DNA from: Zopfochytrium polystomum
Taxonomy: Eukaryota > Chytridiomycota > Chytridiomycetes > Chytridiales > Chytridiaceae
Assembly (NCBI GenBank): GCA_025765615.1
Contig: JAIVFJ010000114.1
Location: 62,001 to 126,000 of the forward strand
Length of the DNA stretch: 64,000 bases
Reading direction: 5' to 3'
In this document: positions 47,285 through 60,013 of the stretch, piece by piece
Numbering within the stretch: the first letter of the stretch is position 1
How the letters are laid out: each line of letters starts with the position of its first letter
The notes under the pieces: generated by a model
Databases searched by the model: none
The model's input: the letters and a program-made list of their open reading frames with translations, nothing else
Told to the model about the DNA's origin: nothing
Program-made: the position numbers and the translations under genes

Positions 47285-50200
47285 GTTTCATCACCACCAC
47301 CAGCACCACAAACACCTCAGATTCCAAGCCCCACCAACTCACCATGGATGTCAAGATTCAACTCTCACCCAAGTCAACCATCACAACCAAGGCCCTTATA
47401 GACTCTGGATCATCCTGCAACATCATTGATGCCACCCTTGCCAAGTCTTGTGCCATTCCTACGATCAAGAAATCCACACCCCTCAAGGTCCACTTTGCCA
47501 ATCATGCTCTGTTCAAGGAAATCAGCCATGAAACCAAGCTAAACCTCCACATCCAAGACTTTCCACCATCCATGGTCAATCTGGAAGTATTGGATCTTGG
47601 CTCACCCACATTCTCTGTCATCCTGGGATTACCATGGCTGCAAACCCAGAACCCTGCCATTGATTGGGTCACTGGTCAAGTCCAACCTCCACCAATCGGA
47701 ACAGTCACCCAAAACTCAAGTCAAGCCCCCAAGTCTCATGCTCTCAAGCCCTTGATTCAAGATTCACAGCCAGCCAAGATTCAAGTACCACAGTTCACAG
47801 TCCACATTCAAGATTCAAGTTCCACAGCTCACAGTCTTTGCCAAGAACAGAACTCTCAGTCAAAGATTCAAGAATCACAGTTCCCAGTCAAGAATTCAAG
47901 CCCCACTGCTGAGGAGCACGACAACCTGGACCCATCAGACCTTTTGCTGGCATCCAAGCTACCAAAAGAATATCTCCCTTATGCTGATGTGTTTTCCAAG
48001 ACCAAGGCAGACCTGCTACCAGCTCAGAGGCCTTATGACTGTGAAATCCCACTCAAGGATGAAACTTGCAGCCCACCTTTCAAGCCACTGTACCACCTCT
48101 CTCCACCAGAAGCCAAGGCCCTCCAAGAATACATTGAAGAAATGCTGAACAAGGGATTCATCCAACCTTCCAAGTCACCAGCTGGAGCTCCCATCTTTTT
48201 TGTCAAGAAGAAGGATGGGGGACTGAGACCCTGTGTGGACTACAGAGATCTCAATGAGATGACAGTCAAGAACCGCTATCCACTGCCTCTCATCTCTGAA
48301 TTACTGGACAAACTGAGCCATGCAAGGATATTTTCCAAGATTGACCTCAGAGGTGCCTACAATTTGGTCAGAATTAAGCCCCAGGATCAATGGAAGACTG
48401 CCTTCAGATGCAAATACGGTCACTTTGAGTACTTGGTTATGCCCTTTGGACTTACCAATGCTCCAGCTATTTTCCAAGGCATGATGAATGACATCTTCAG
48501 GGATATTCTGGACCTTTTTGTCATTGTCTACCTGGATGATATCCTGGTATTTTCATCTGACACTGCAAGCCATATGGGACATGTCAAGACTGTCTTGGAG
48601 AGACTCAGACAGCATCACCTCTATGCAAAGCTGGAGAAGTGTGAATTCCACAAGACCTCCATTGAGTTTTTGGGGTTCATTGTGTCTGACAAAGGGATCT
48701 CCATGGCACCAGACAAGATCCAAACTATTCTTGAATGGAAGGCTCCAAATTCCATCAAGGATGTACAAAGCTTCCTTGGATTTTGCAACTTCTACAGAAC
48801 CTTCATTGCCAACTATTCTGCCATAGCCAAGCCTCTCACTGATCTCACCAAGAAGACCACCAAGTTTGAATGGACCCCAGCAGCAGAGCAAGCCTGGCTA
48901 GCTCTTAAGACAGCAACCACAAGTGCACCACTCCTTAAGCATGTGGATCCCTTGCTTCCCTTCACCTTGGAAACTGATGCCTCAGACTATGCCCTTGGCG
49001 CTGTTCTGTCCCAGCCAAGCTCTCAGGACCCCTCTGCTCCTCTGCATCCAGTGGCATATTACTCCAGGAAGCTGAACAGTGCTGAGTGTAACTACACAGT
49101 CCATGACAAGGAGTTGCTTGCAATTGTGGAAGCATTCAAATTCTGGAGACACTACTTGGCTGGTTCTAAAGGCATCTCTGTCTATTCTGATCACAAGAAC
49201 CTCACCTTCTTCAGGGCAAGGAGGTTGCTCAAGCAGAGGCATGCCAGGTGGGCTGAACTGCTCTCTGAGTATGACTTTAAGCTGTGCTATTCTCCTGGCC
49301 ACCTTAACACTGTGGCTGATGCCCTGTCAAGAAGAACAGACCTTGCACCTGAAGGGGGAGATGGTTTCACCCCACCATCCAAGACACACCTTTCATTGCT
49401 TCCTGACAGTGTGTGGGCCCATGCTATTTCCAAGGACCCCAAGCCTCACAAGATTCAAATCAGCCAAGAAGAGGAAAAACTTGAGATACTCAAGACAAGG
49501 CATGATGCAGCAACAGCTGGACACCCAGGAGAGCACAAGACCTATGAGCTTGTTTCCAGAGACTTCTACTGGCCAGGCATGAGGAAGTACATCAAGAACT
49601 ATGTCAGCAGCTGTGAAACCTGTCAAAGAAACAAGTCCAGCAGACACAAGCCCTATGGACTTCTGGAGCCCCTCCCAATTGCCATCAGCCCTTGGTCATC
49701 AATATCCATGGACTTCATTGTGAAACTGCCCCCATCCCATGGATTTGACTCTATCCTTGTTGTCATCTGCAGAAGGACAAAGTTGGCCCATTTCATCCCC
49801 TGCACTGAGAATATAGATGCACAAGGAACAGCAGACCTGTTTTTGCAGCACATATTCAGGCTCCATGGGCTGCCTCAGTCAATCGTCAGTGACAGAGGAC
49901 CACAGTTCAGATCTCAATTTTGGAAAGCACTCACAGCAGCCCTTGGAATCAAGTCTCAACTGTCAACTGCTTATCACCCTCAGACTGATGGACAAACAGA
50001 AAGAACAAACCAGACTCTGGAGCAGTATTTGAGGTGCTATGTCAGCTATCAACAGGATGATTGGCCCACCCTCCTTCCCCTGGCAGAATTTGCTCTCAAC
50101 AATTCTCTCCACTCAAGCACCCAGCTATCTCCTTTCTTTGCAACCTATGGCTTCAATCCAAGAGGAGATCTTCTGGGACAAGAGACCCTATCCAATGTCC

Positions 50201-50781
50201 AAGCTCCTGCTGCGGCTTCACACTTACATAAGCTCAAGATCATCAACTCCTTCCTGGACTCCACCCTGAAGCAAGCCCAAGAAGATGCCTCAAGATTTGC
50301 CAACACTCACAGAATGGACCATGACCTTGCTGTGGGTCAGCAAGTTTGGCTTCTAAGGAAGAACTTGCAGACCAAAAGACCAAGTCCCAAGCTAGACAAC
50401 CTCAAGTTGGGTCCTTTCAAGATCTTGGAGCAAATCAATCCAGTCACCTTCAAGCTGGATCTCCCTGCATCCATGAAGATCCACCCAGTTTTCCATGTCA
50501 GCCTTTTAGAGAAGTTTGTGGCCAATTCCATTCCAGGCAGAGTTGTTCCTCCTCCTCCTCCAGTTGAGGTAGAAGGTGAAGAGGAATTTGAGGTTGAACA
50601 AATCTTGAATGCCAAGTGGTTTGGAAGAACACTCAAGTTCCTTGTTAAGTGGAAAGGTTACTCAGATGCTGACAACACCTGGGAGCCTGAGTCAAACCTC
50701 ACTCACTGCCAAGACCTTCTGCTCGAGTTCAAGACCAGGTACCCCACCAAGTTGCAGAAGAGGCCTAAAAGGGGGAGATGA
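47227..50781 (+). CDS. Pol of element B (made as Gag-Pol)
   Basis: Same 1184-residue post-frameshift product as in A, with identical sequence as far as I could compare by eye: protease DSGS, RT YLDD, RNase H, integrase D,D35E and a C-terminal chromodomain ending in the polypurine tract. Identity with A over 3.5 kb, against five differences in the 740 bp before it, is the main evidence for a crossover inside gag. Confidence 0.96.
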   Translation, partial: LPGPGSLRGNSLDPPPSCPCFITTTSTTNTSDSKPHQLTMDVKIQLSPKSTITTKALIDSGSSCNIIDATLAKSCAIPTIKKSTPLKVHFANHALFKEISHETKLNLHIQDFPPSMVNLEVLDLGSPTFSVILGLPWLQTQNPAIDWVTGQVQPPPIGTVTQNSSQAPKSHALKPLIQDSQPAKIQVPQFTVHIQDSSSTAHSLCQEQNSQSKIQESQFPVKNSSPTAEEHDNLDPSDLLLASKLPKEYLPYADVFSKTKADLLPAQRPYDCEIPLKDETCSPPFKPLYHLSPPEAKALQEYIEEMLNKGFIQPSKSPAGAPIFFVKKKDGGLRPCVDYRDLNEMTVKNRYPLPLISELLDKLSHARIFSKIDLRGAYNLVRIKPQDQWKTAFRCKYGHFEYLVMPFGLTNAPAIFQGMMNDIFRDILDLFVIVYLDDILVFSSDTASHMGHVKTVLERLRQHHLYAKLEKCEFHKTSIEFLGFIVSDKGISMAPDKIQTILEWKAPNSIKDVQSFLGFCNFYRTFIANYSAIAKPLTDLTKKTTKFEWTPAAEQAWLALKTATTSAPLLKHVDPLLPFTLETDASDYALGAVLSQPSSQDPSAPLHPVAYYSRKLNSAECNYTVHDKELLAIVEAFKFWRHYLAGSKGISVYSDHKNLTFFRARRLLKQRHARWAELLSEYDFKLCYSPGHLNTVADALSRRTDLAPEGGDGFTPPSKTHLSLLPDSVWAHAISKDPKPHKIQISQEEEKLEILKTRHDAATAGHPGEHKTYELVSRDFYWPGMRKYIKNYVSSCETCQRNKSSRHKPYGLLEPLPIAISPWSSISMDFIVKLPPSHGFDSILVVICRRTKLAHFIPCTENIDAQGTADLFLQHIFRLHGLPQSIVSDRGPQFRSQFWKALTAALGIKSQLSTAYHPQTDGQTERTNQTLEQYLRCYVSYQQDDWPTLLPLAEFALNNSLHSSTQLSPFFATYGFNPRGDLLGQETLSNVQAPAAASHLHKLKIINSFLDSTLKQAQEDASRFANTHRMDHDLAVGQQVWLLRKNLQTKRPSPKLDNLKLGPFKILEQINPVTFKLDLPASMKIHPVFHVSLLEKFVANSIPGRVVPPPPPVEVEGEEEFEVEQILNAKWFGRTLKFLVKWKGYSDADNTWEPESNLTHCQDLLLEFKTRYPTKLQKRPKRGR

Positions 50782-51090
50782 TGTTATGAATCACCCTCTG
50801 GAAACCTTCTGGAACCTTCTAGAACATTCCTTCATGGAACCTTGTGGAACCTTCTGGAACCTTCTTTGCTTTCCTGACTTGTCTTGTTGTCATTGGTATC
50901 ATTGGTATCATTGTATTACTAATTGCTCTTTCTGGAACTTTCTTGGAGTCTTGACAAGGAACACTCTCAAAAGGTATAAAAGGGGGATGGGGGACCTGTC
51001 CCATCCCTCAAGTGAATTATTGATTCCAATACAATCATCACTCCTCTCAGTTCCTTGTCTGCCTTGTCCTGTCCTGCCCTGTTCCTGACA
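50782..51090 (+). repeat. 3' LTR of element B (309 bp)
   Basis: Identical to the 3' LTR of element A, including the base that differs from both 5' LTRs (TTATTGATTCC). Confidence 0.97.
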
Positions 51091-51299
51091 GGGGGGAAAC
51101 AAGTGGTTTCACTGGTTTTCGTTTCCACTTTACCCTGAAATATTTATCAACAGCACGAGCCAGCGCCTGGGTCTGCACCAGCAATGGCTCTCTCTCAGCA
51201 AGGGGATTGTGTTGAGTGATAACTGACGGCCACACTGGGATCAGGTCTGTCTTGTACCTCTTGCTACTAGCTCCACCTAACTTTAGGACTGTGACTGGA
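51091..51299 (+). repeat. repeat R1, unit 2
   Basis: Copy of 31352-31560. Confidence 0.6.
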
Positions 51300-51427
51300 T
51301 GTCTCAGGACGCTTGGCTTCTGTTTGGCTGTCTCATGACACAGCAGTTCACTCCAGGTGAGGGCTTTCTGCCAACAGTTGCGTAGCATAGAGCGATAATA
51401 CATTTACAGTGCTCTGCTGACCCTGTG

Positions 51428-51509
51428 GATAACGTGGCCGAGCGGTTAAGGCGACAGACTCGAAATCTGTTACTCTCTGGGTGCGCAGGTTCGAGTCCTG
51501 CCGTTGTCG
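51428..51509 (+). tRNA. tRNA-Ser(CGA), unit 2
   Basis: Identical to 31689-31770. Confidence 0.94.
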
Positions 51510-51830
51510 TTGGAGGGCATTTAAAACAGTGCAAGAGTCGTCTGGCTGTTACCTCCATTGCCATTAAGGGTCCTGAATTTTGCCATAGGTGCATGGTTGT
51601 TCTCCAATAATTGGAGGCTGCTGGAAGTAACTAAGGATTGAAATTGATATCCTGATACCCAAGAAATATCGCATAGATCACATCACAAAAATCCTTATGT
51701 GATAGCAATATGTGAAAAAACTGCAGAGACTCTCCCAGGTGACAATAGCAATACTCTGATATTTATTGGCATCAAGTCTACTTTCATTTGTTCTGGAGGA
51801 AATCAAATCTACAACCTGATATCAATATAG

Positions 51831-51886
51831 ATAGCCAGGTAAATAGCCAGGTAAATAGCCAGGTAAATAGCCAGGTAAATAGCCAC
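51831..51886. repeat. 12-bp tandem repeat, unit 2
   Basis: Copy of 32093-32148 with the same repeat number, so this locus has not changed since duplication. Confidence 0.9.
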
Positions 51887-53697
51887 TGGACCAAGCCATA
51901 CAACACCATTATGGGTCCAAATGTCACTATATTCTATTGATTTAGATCCTTAGAAATGACCGCAATACAACCAGCAAACAAAACCTGTGGTTTGCCAGTT
52001 GCTGGCTGCCAGTGTGAGGATCTGTATTGCAGCAGTGGTGTTTGGTGCCTGCCAGGGTTGTAGATGCAACCCAAAAGCTTTGGGTGGCCTATGAAATTTC
52101 AAACCTCATGAGTCAGTAGTTAGCTGGGGTTTTACAAGCGCTCCCTGAGATAATTATTGACAATTACAAACATAGTAGGCCAACCACCATGAAAATTCTA
52201 ATTTTAAAACTTTCCCATAATTTTTCCTGCATAACAGCAAACCTTTGTCCTGTCCTCGCGGCATCTTAAAAGAGCTCCTTGTGTTCTTTATGCTGACTGG
52301 GCCACAGCATAGAGGACACACCCCTTTTCTTTCCTGTTTACTTTTTGTTGCTTCGGTTGATGTCGCTCCCTTTTACCATTCTTCAATCCCCTTTCTGTGC
52401 AATGACATGTGGCCTCCCAGAGCTTCAAATTTCATCCATCGTCAATTTTGAGGAAAACTCTTCAAATTTGAGAGAGGTGTGGCTGAATGTGTGGCTGTCG
52501 CCTTACAAATTGTTCTTTTCTTTCCTTTTCTCCCTTTTTTTAAATTCTTTTTTGTTGTTTCATTTTCTTGCTTTCCTTCTTTCTTTCTTATTGTCTTTTC
52601 TTTTTCTCCTTGACTGCTATAAACACTGCCACCCCTTCCCCTATCCCTTTCTCTTTATCTATGTTCTATCTTACTTCCTCAATAAATCTCTCTCTCTCAG
52701 GGCCATCATATTGTTCTTTGTTTGTTGAGGTGGTTCTCCCTGGCCAGTGCGTTGTTGACCAAGGAGGGAGAAGACGAGTCCTCTTAGGCCAGAGCCACTA
52801 GATCAAGCTGAAGAGGCAAGAACAACATTCCCCTTGGGCCAGCGTGTGAAGACCAAGCCTTGTGTGATGGCTGGTTCTGGGACAGTACTGGGACAAAAAC
52901 AGGAAAAGCCAGACTTTACCTAGGCCAGGTTTCAGGTGGTATCTCAAGAATTCCTCAACAGTCTGAAACCTTACCTGTGTGTACGCAAGCCCGAACTTGG
53001 CACAGACACAAACTTCTTGGGGCTCCTGGTCCATCCGGAAGTAAGGGCTCAGCGGTTTGACCAAACTGGTGCTTTATCTGACTGGTTTAACGCCAGCACA
53101 ATGCTTAAAACAATGTAAAATTTCACCCAGTGGCATATATTGCTTGAAAGTTTTCATGTGCTTTGCTTTCACTGGAATATTTTAGGGCAGAACAATGCAA
53201 GTCAGAACTCTGCTTAAGCAAACTGCTGAGCCTTATCCTGAAGCAACTCTGGGTATCAGCAAGACGCTGTGCCAGACGCTGTGCCTGTGCAAGCACCATG
53301 GAGGTGCCTGCCCATACAGCTACACTTAAGCCCACACCCATAGCTGCACCTGCGCCTACATGTACTCCCTCGAAGGATCTGTCAACCCTGATCAAGTTCT
53401 GTGACTTGACCCACCTTGTTGACGGAGGCCACAAATGTTTGACTCTGATGACGAGAGCTTGGGCTGGCATGCCTGTGCTTCTGTTATGGTTGACGCTACT
53501 TTTGGCCCAATGGCATCCACCCCTACCGCCAGTGCTGGGTCCAGCACCTGGGGAAAAAAACAACTCACAGAATGCCTGGCTCCTTGGACCTTTCAGGTCC
53601 CCATTGTCCCCTGGCTCCACAAAACACCGCTATGGCAATCATGCGTGGGACCAGCCACCACTTTGGGGACCTTGCATGCCTGAGACAGTGGAATATC

Positions 53698-53769
53698 GGG
53701 GGATTCCGGGGATTGAACCCGGGACCTCCTGCACCCAAAGCAGAAATCATACCACTAGACTAAATCCCC
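53698..53769 (-). tRNA. tRNA-Pro(TGG), unit 2
   Basis: Identical to 33960-34031. Confidence 0.95.
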
Positions 53770-54137
53770 TGCAAGTGTTTCCGCAAAACAAAGAATTGGG
53801 GTCACGCCACCACTGACATTTCTGTCTGACCGTATGGCTCAAGTTGATACAGCATTGGTTAGCTTGTGCCCCAGGGTGCCAAAGGTCTCACTGGCACCCC
53901 CTTTAACTGTGCTGTCAGGCAGACTTGGACTTGTCATCTCTTCAGTGAAACTTTGCTGCACTCAAACTTTTGCAGCAAGTCTCAGAAGTGGGCAAGGTCA
54001 GCTGGCACACCTGCAAGATTGTTATTCAGACGTTGGACCCAGTTTGGCCCTGACTCCCAAGCCCCAGAGGCTCACAAAATCTGAAAACAAATAAATGAAA
54101 ATTAAAATGAAGTGAAGTAACGAGGTAAGCCCCCTTT

Positions 54138-54219
54138 CGTCCTGCACAGGATTCGAACCTGTGCTCCCAAAGGGAAATGCCTTAGCAGGGCACCGCGTTA
54201 ACCACTCCGCCAACAGGAC
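54138..54219 (-). tRNA. tRNA-Ser(GCT), unit 2
   Basis: Identical to 34400-34481. Confidence 0.95.
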
Positions 54220-54446
54220 CCTCCACAAGTCCCTTTGGGCAAACAACCCTGGTGCGACTGGGCCTACCTGAAGCCTTTTCATACACTACCCAACAGCAAG
54301 ACAGCAAGATCCTCTGCAACTGCAGTATTCAAGCATGAGATTGGCTGGAAGTATGCTTACTTAAAGCTGCTTTTGACTTGGCGCATGCAAAAAATCCTGG
54401 TGCTATTGCTGCAACTGAAGACATCCAAGTATCTCCAGCAGTCCAC

Positions 54447-54518
54447 AAGCATAGCAGGACTCGAACCTGCAATCTTTCGATCCGAAGTCGAACGCGGTAA
54501 CCATTTCGCCATATGCCC
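54447..54518 (-). tRNA. tRNA-Arg(TCG), unit 2
   Basis: Identical to 34709-34780. Confidence 0.92.
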
Positions 54519-54585
54519 ACACCAAATTCAGCTAAACAGCGAGAGGTCTGAAAGACTGTCAACTTTTCCCCCCTGCTCGTTTCCT

Positions 54586-54629
<44 letters not shown>

Positions 54630-55416
54630 TTGGTGTGTTCTGTCCTTTCATTTCACTTCCCTCCCCCTTACCGTTCTGCAGGTGGCTAGTGTTCAAGAGG
54701 ACCAATGGCAAGGGGATTAACAGCATGAAGGTGCACCAGTCAGGATCCTGCCAATCAAACTGGGCTCGAGCAAGAGACTTTGCCCACCGATGCTGTCTGT
54801 TGTAACTTGTGCTTGCTGTCAGTTTGGCATTTAGATAGCTAAAGGAAGGATAATGATCAGTTGGAATTGGCAGGCCAAGTATCCCACCCCAGCAACCCAA
54901 GTGATTGTATTGCAAGTTTGCACCTTTTTTTTTTTTGCCCGAGGAAAAACTTTTTTCATTCAATGTAGCAAAAGTTGCACATTCTGCACAGTGCAACTTT
55001 GCATGGGGCAAGTGCCTGTCTTGGTCAGGCTTCCCACAGTCCAACCCCCCACATCATGCTGGATTCGCAACCTGCCTTAAGTTTTTTGTTTATCTCTTTT
55101 TTTTTTCTGCTCAGTCTGTCAGCCAGGAGCCAGACATTAGAATAAAGAAATTTGCAATCTTTCAGCTGAACAAGCCTAAAGCAAACACTCAACAGAAAGT
55201 TGAAGCTTTTTTTTCCAGCTTGTTCAAACAAATACAAATTGCTGGTTTTGGCAAAGAACCCATTGGCTTGTTAGTTTGGCCACTTGGACCATCGAATGAC
55301 ACCAGTCAGCCAATGAAATTTGACAAGGCCCAACACAGACAAACACTGTTCACCTGTGCTGAACCACAGGTGGTGCAGCACAGGTCATCAGGAGTTGCGC
55401 TCGCTCCCTTCCTGCA

Positions 55417-55490
55417 TGGTTTCACCGAGGTTCGAACTCGGGACCTCCTGTGTGTGAGACAGATGTGATAACCAACTACACCATGAAACC
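55417..55490 (-). tRNA. tRNA-Val(CAC), unit 2
   Basis: Identical to 35678-35751. Confidence 0.95.
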
Positions 55491-56317
55491 ACATGACTGG
55501 ACTTGTCAAGAATATGACACCAATATGCACTTGCTTGCCAGAAATCGTTTGGACGTTTGTTGAAAAAGTGAATGAAATGTAGGCTGGAGTTGGCCTGGGT
55601 TGGGTTGAGCCACCATGATGCATGCAGCCACTCAGATGCTGCCACTCCACAGTTCAGTCAACCAAACCATCTCCTTCTTAAAGCAGAAAGCGGTATTGTA
55701 GGCAGTTCCTGCTTCTAATAGCAGCAACAATGCAACAAAGGAACAGCCGGCTGCTCAGACAGGTTAAGTTTTAAAATATTGTGTTTTTGTCCCCCTGATT
55801 TTTTGATCTGTGCTTTGAATTTCTGACAAACCAGCGTTTCATGCAGACAGACTGTGAGTTGGGTGTGCTGATTGCGTTTTTTTTTCTTTTTTTTTTTTTT
55901 TTTTTTTTTTCTTCTTTTTTTTTACAATTTGTCTGATATCTTGTGGCAAGGGCAACAACCTTTGTACAAACGTTTGGAGTAAAACATTAGGCTGCAAAAC
56001 TGTGTCCATGGTCCAAGATCCAGTTACATCCTTCATGGCTGACTCAGGCTGTTTGCGTTTGTAGAGATTTTGTTGCTCTTGGTTGGGGCAAGAGACAAAC
56101 TTTTGCCACCCACTCCCCAGGCCAGTGCCGGTGTGAGTTGAACGCCCTGCCTCGGCGGTTGGGCACGCGTACAGCAGGCTTTGCAAGGTTGTCCTCCGCT
56201 CACAGACAGAGGTGGGGGTTCGATGAAATCGGCAGACGTAATGGACTTGGCGGTAGCCTGTAGGTAAACAAAGGAAGGTGGTGGCCTCCAGGCTGAACCT
56301 TTTCCTCCTGAATAGGG

Positions 56318-56607
56318 GGTCTGCCACAGACTGAACTGGGTCAAATCTGAAATAAATTTGAGTTTGATTTGAATTCGAATCAGACTTGAATCAAATGAAT
56401 TCTCCAGTATAGAGCGATTTGAATTCGATTTGATTCAGGTTTTATAAGTAAAAAATCGAAATACCATTTGATTTGGCGCAATTTGAGTGCAAAAACAGCC
56501 ATTTGTCAGATACAAATGTCTGGGAAATACATTTTTTCTTGTCATTTGGGTCTGGAAAGCAGAATCAAATCAAATCAAACCCAAAGGGGATCTGGTCTGT
56601 GGCAGAC
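56318..56607. mobile_element. MITE-like element, unit 2
   Basis: Copy of 36579-36868 with both 13-bp ends intact. The diverged relative recurs at 57858-58091. Confidence 0.6.
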
Positions 56608-56980
56608 ACTACTTGTAAAGTGCTTTGCAGCTGTCCAACACTGCTGGAAATCATTGTCAGCTCTGCTGCTGGCAAGCTTGCGGCATCAGGGAGATTGTTG
56701 CCCTCATTGCAGCAAATATGATGGCAAAATTAGAAAGAAAAGACCCCACACCTGGCGCTTATGGCCCTGCTTTGGCAAGTGATGGTTTTGGTTTCCTGAG
56801 AGTGCCCCCCCTTGAGGGTGCAGGAGCTTTGTCATGAGCATCTTCAGGTGGTGTTTTTCCCCTTGTCTGTCTGGGGATCCAACTTCCAAGCTCTGCAGAA
56901 GACTTGCACAATGGAATGCTGACCAACACCCCAGGGAGTCAGCACTTAGGCAATAGTCCACACAAATCTACAACCCTTAT

Positions 56981-57071
56981 CGCTACCGGGTGGACTTGAA
57001 CCACCAACCTTGCGGTGTGCTGTTGACCATGTCTAACAGCCGCACGCGCTAACCAGTTGTGCCACGGCAGC
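56981..57071 (-). tRNA. tRNA-Asn(GTT) with intron, unit 2
   Basis: Identical to 37242-37332, intron included. Confidence 0.93.
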
Positions 57072-58157
57072 ATATTATAGTTTGGAGATGGTTGCCAATT
57101 GAACCTATTCTTTTCACACTTTCCCATTCAAGGAAGCATTCAAAATGTGTGGCAGAGATTGCATATGACCAAAGGATTGTTGGGTTTTGTGTTGACTCTC
57201 CATTCTCAAAATGGCATGCCACTGCAGACTCAGAGGCCAGGCTGCAGGGCAAAGTATGTAAATCAAACAATGGACCACTCCCCAAAAGCCATTGGACTTC
57301 ACAAAATGCAATGCAGTCAATTTTTCTGTCTGGACCCCTGCCATGCGCCTGTGACAGCAAAAAAGTGTCAGACACCATTTGCAAAATTGCAGCACAAAGT
57401 GACCCAATGCTGGACCGTGTCGAATGACTGCAAATACCACAGTCTTTTGGGTAAAAGCACACACTTGAAGGTCCAAATATCACTGATAACAGATAAATGG
57501 GGTTTTGGCATAATAGTAGTATGCGCAAAGGATACCAAAATGAGGTTTTCTGTATCTGTTATCAGTTCAGACATATTAGATACATGCTGCAGGCTGCACT
57601 GCGCAAAATAAAAAAAAATAAATAAATAAATAAAATAAAAATTGTTTGTTGTCAGCATTTTGCCCAGGATGAAAGCCTGCAGAGGAATGAACCAATTTGG
57701 CAGGTCTGAAAAGCAAACACTGCCTTCTCAAGGAAATTTGCTCTTTTGCAATTCGACACTGATACAGGGCGAAACGTCCCAAGCTTCACTTTGAGACTGA
57801 AAAACTTAACAGACATTCACCTTTCCCTCATCGCACTGTAAATGCCCAAACTGCTGAATAGGGTCTAACACAAATTGGGTCATTTTCAATGTTTGATTTG
57901 ATTTGATTTGATTTGATTTTCTGAATATAAATGACAATTTTCCCATGTTATTCGGCCATTTGATTCAGTAAATTTTCAATTTTTTTGGGGCTGAACAGTC
58001 AGACATAAGAAAATTTTACTGATGATGGAATTGCTTTTGAATCAATCCCAAATGGTCGGTCATTTGAATCAAATGCAGGGTTTGTGTTTCATCCTACTGC
58101 TGTAGCTGACAATGCCCTTGCTAGATCAAGTTGCTCATGCCACAGAAAATGAGCACA

Positions 58158-58258
58158 CGCCCGATGTGGGGGTCGAACCCACAGCCTTGTGATGGCTCAC
58201 GTGCACATGTCGCAGATGCCGTAAGAGTCACACGCTCTACCGATTGAGCTAACCAGGC
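58158..58258 (-). tRNA. tRNA-Lys(CTT) with intron, unit 2
   Basis: Identical to 38419-38519, intron included. Confidence 0.94.
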
Positions 58259-58971
58259 AACACACAGTGCATTTTTCCGCTCAATTTGATCAGAAGAATA
58301 ATCACAACTCCCTCCATTGGCCTGTTCTTGGGTCATCATATAGCCCTTCCTTCAGAAAACTGAATAGTGATAGAGAGTGGACAAAATCTGTGTGCAGTGT
58401 CAGAGGCATCGTGCACTCCTCCTTGCTCCAGTACACGCAGCTGTTACTGCTTGCAATAGGCTCAAATGACACACGCAGACCCCTTGCTTCAGCTGGGAGC
58501 AATTCTACCAGGGCAGCAGTTGATGAGCACTGTTCACCTTTTACACACCAGTTTGCCTGGAACCTACCCCCCCTCCTGCGGAACCCACATTCCGAGTCTG
58601 ACTGAACACTTGCACAGTGGTTGTTTGGAGCCACTTGGCTCAAGCTGACTGTTAAGCGTCTGCCTTCCATCTGTTACCTGTGCTCTAACTCTGTGTCCCT
58701 TTTGCTCACATGTTTGCAAAAATGATTGAAGCTCCCCCAATAGTTCATAATCACTCCAGCTAATCATAAACATAGTAGAACCATTTTTGTTGATAATCCT
58801 CAGCTTCAAGGATTCGTAGAAGCTGAAGGATGCTCTCATGTGGGGCTTTAATTCACATTCTCTCAAATTGTCATGCACACAACATTGGAGGTGTGCACAG
58901 GGGCCAGCTGCGCGTCATGCCATCTAGGCAGTTTTGTGTGGCGTATGGGGCACAGCAATGCTGAAGCCAGC

Positions 58972-59077
58972 TGCCGTCTCCCGGGATTGAACTGGGTGCC
59001 TTAAGATGGCCAAGCCAGCTGGTGGGATTCCGGCTGGCTTCTTCAGTCTTACGCTCTCCCAGATGAGCTAAGACGGC
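58972..59077 (-). tRNA. tRNA-Phe(GAA) with intron, unit 2
   Basis: Identical to 39233-39338, intron included. Confidence 0.9.
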
Positions 59078-59402
59078 TGCATTTGTCTGGTAAAGTAAGA
59101 ACATTTGTAGCCTTCCTCCTTGATGAAGAAGGCAATGCAGCATAACTGCACCAACGTAAAGTTTCAATTTTCTAGATGGTAAGTCAGACTATCAGCACAA
59201 TTTTTTCATGAAAATAGCACTTTTTCTAAGGCGGCAAAAAGTGGAATCAGCTTGGGTGGAAACAAACAGGAAGCTAAGGCGCCTTTTATTCATTACTGTT
59301 TTTTTTTTTTTTTTTTTTTTCTTCAGTTTCTCTCTCTCTCCTGATCATCTACTTCCCTGTTCCTGCAGTTTTTGTTTTTGTGTAAACTTTATTTCATAGG
59401 AG

Positions 59403-59474
59403 CGGGGAATAGCTCAAATGGTAGAGCGCTCGCTTAGCATGCGAGAGGCACGGGGATCGATACCCCGATTCTCC
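59403..59474 (+). tRNA. tRNA-Ala(AGC), unit 2
   Basis: Identical to 39664-39735. Confidence 0.95.
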
Positions 59475-59939
59475 AAAACCAGCTACGTGTTATGACAAGA
59501 CACAACCAAAGCCCTTGGAAAGGAACAAAAAAAAAAAAAAAAAGAAAAAAAAAAAGAAAAAATTAATGTGGGGATGGGACTAGAGAGGGTCCCTTTGGCA
59601 AAAAGCTGATGGAACTCAGCTTTGAATTCAGGGTTCAGTTGTTGTCCATGTCTGACAACAGAGAGAGGGCTCTGGACAGTTGTTTGCCCTTTGCGAGGTG
59701 GTGCTGGGCAAAGTGCTGGCGAGGTGCTGGCAGGATGCTTCCACCCTGTCCCTTTCAATTTGACATCAGCCTAAACCATCATCCTCCTGGGAACAGGCTT
59801 GGCTCTCACGCGGCACGCTCACTGCCATGAAACTTTCACTGCTTCACATTTTTGTTCATTTCTACTGGACTGATTGTCTGTTGTTGTGAAACCAGAATTT
59901 TTTGGGCACTGATCTGCGCTTTCGTGCGTGAGTGCGTAA

Positions 59940-60013
59940 GGTTACATGGTGTAGTTGGTTATCACGTCTGTCTAACACACAGACGGTCTCCAGTTCGAGT
60001 CTGGATGTGACCA
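59940..60013 (+). tRNA. tRNA-Val(AAC), unit 2
   Basis: Identical to 40201-40274. Confidence 0.93.

Larger units (their letters stand above)
45932..51090 (+). mobile_element. chromovirus copy B (Ty3/gypsy), complete, probably recombinant
   Basis: 5' LTR of 353 bp (45932-46284) but 3' LTR of 309 bp (50782-51090), which cannot result from normal reverse transcription, where both LTRs are made identical. The 5' flank is the pol of element C. The 3' flank is the same R1 repeat that follows element A. All frames and signals are intact. This is the expected product of a crossover between two copies. Confidence 0.93.
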
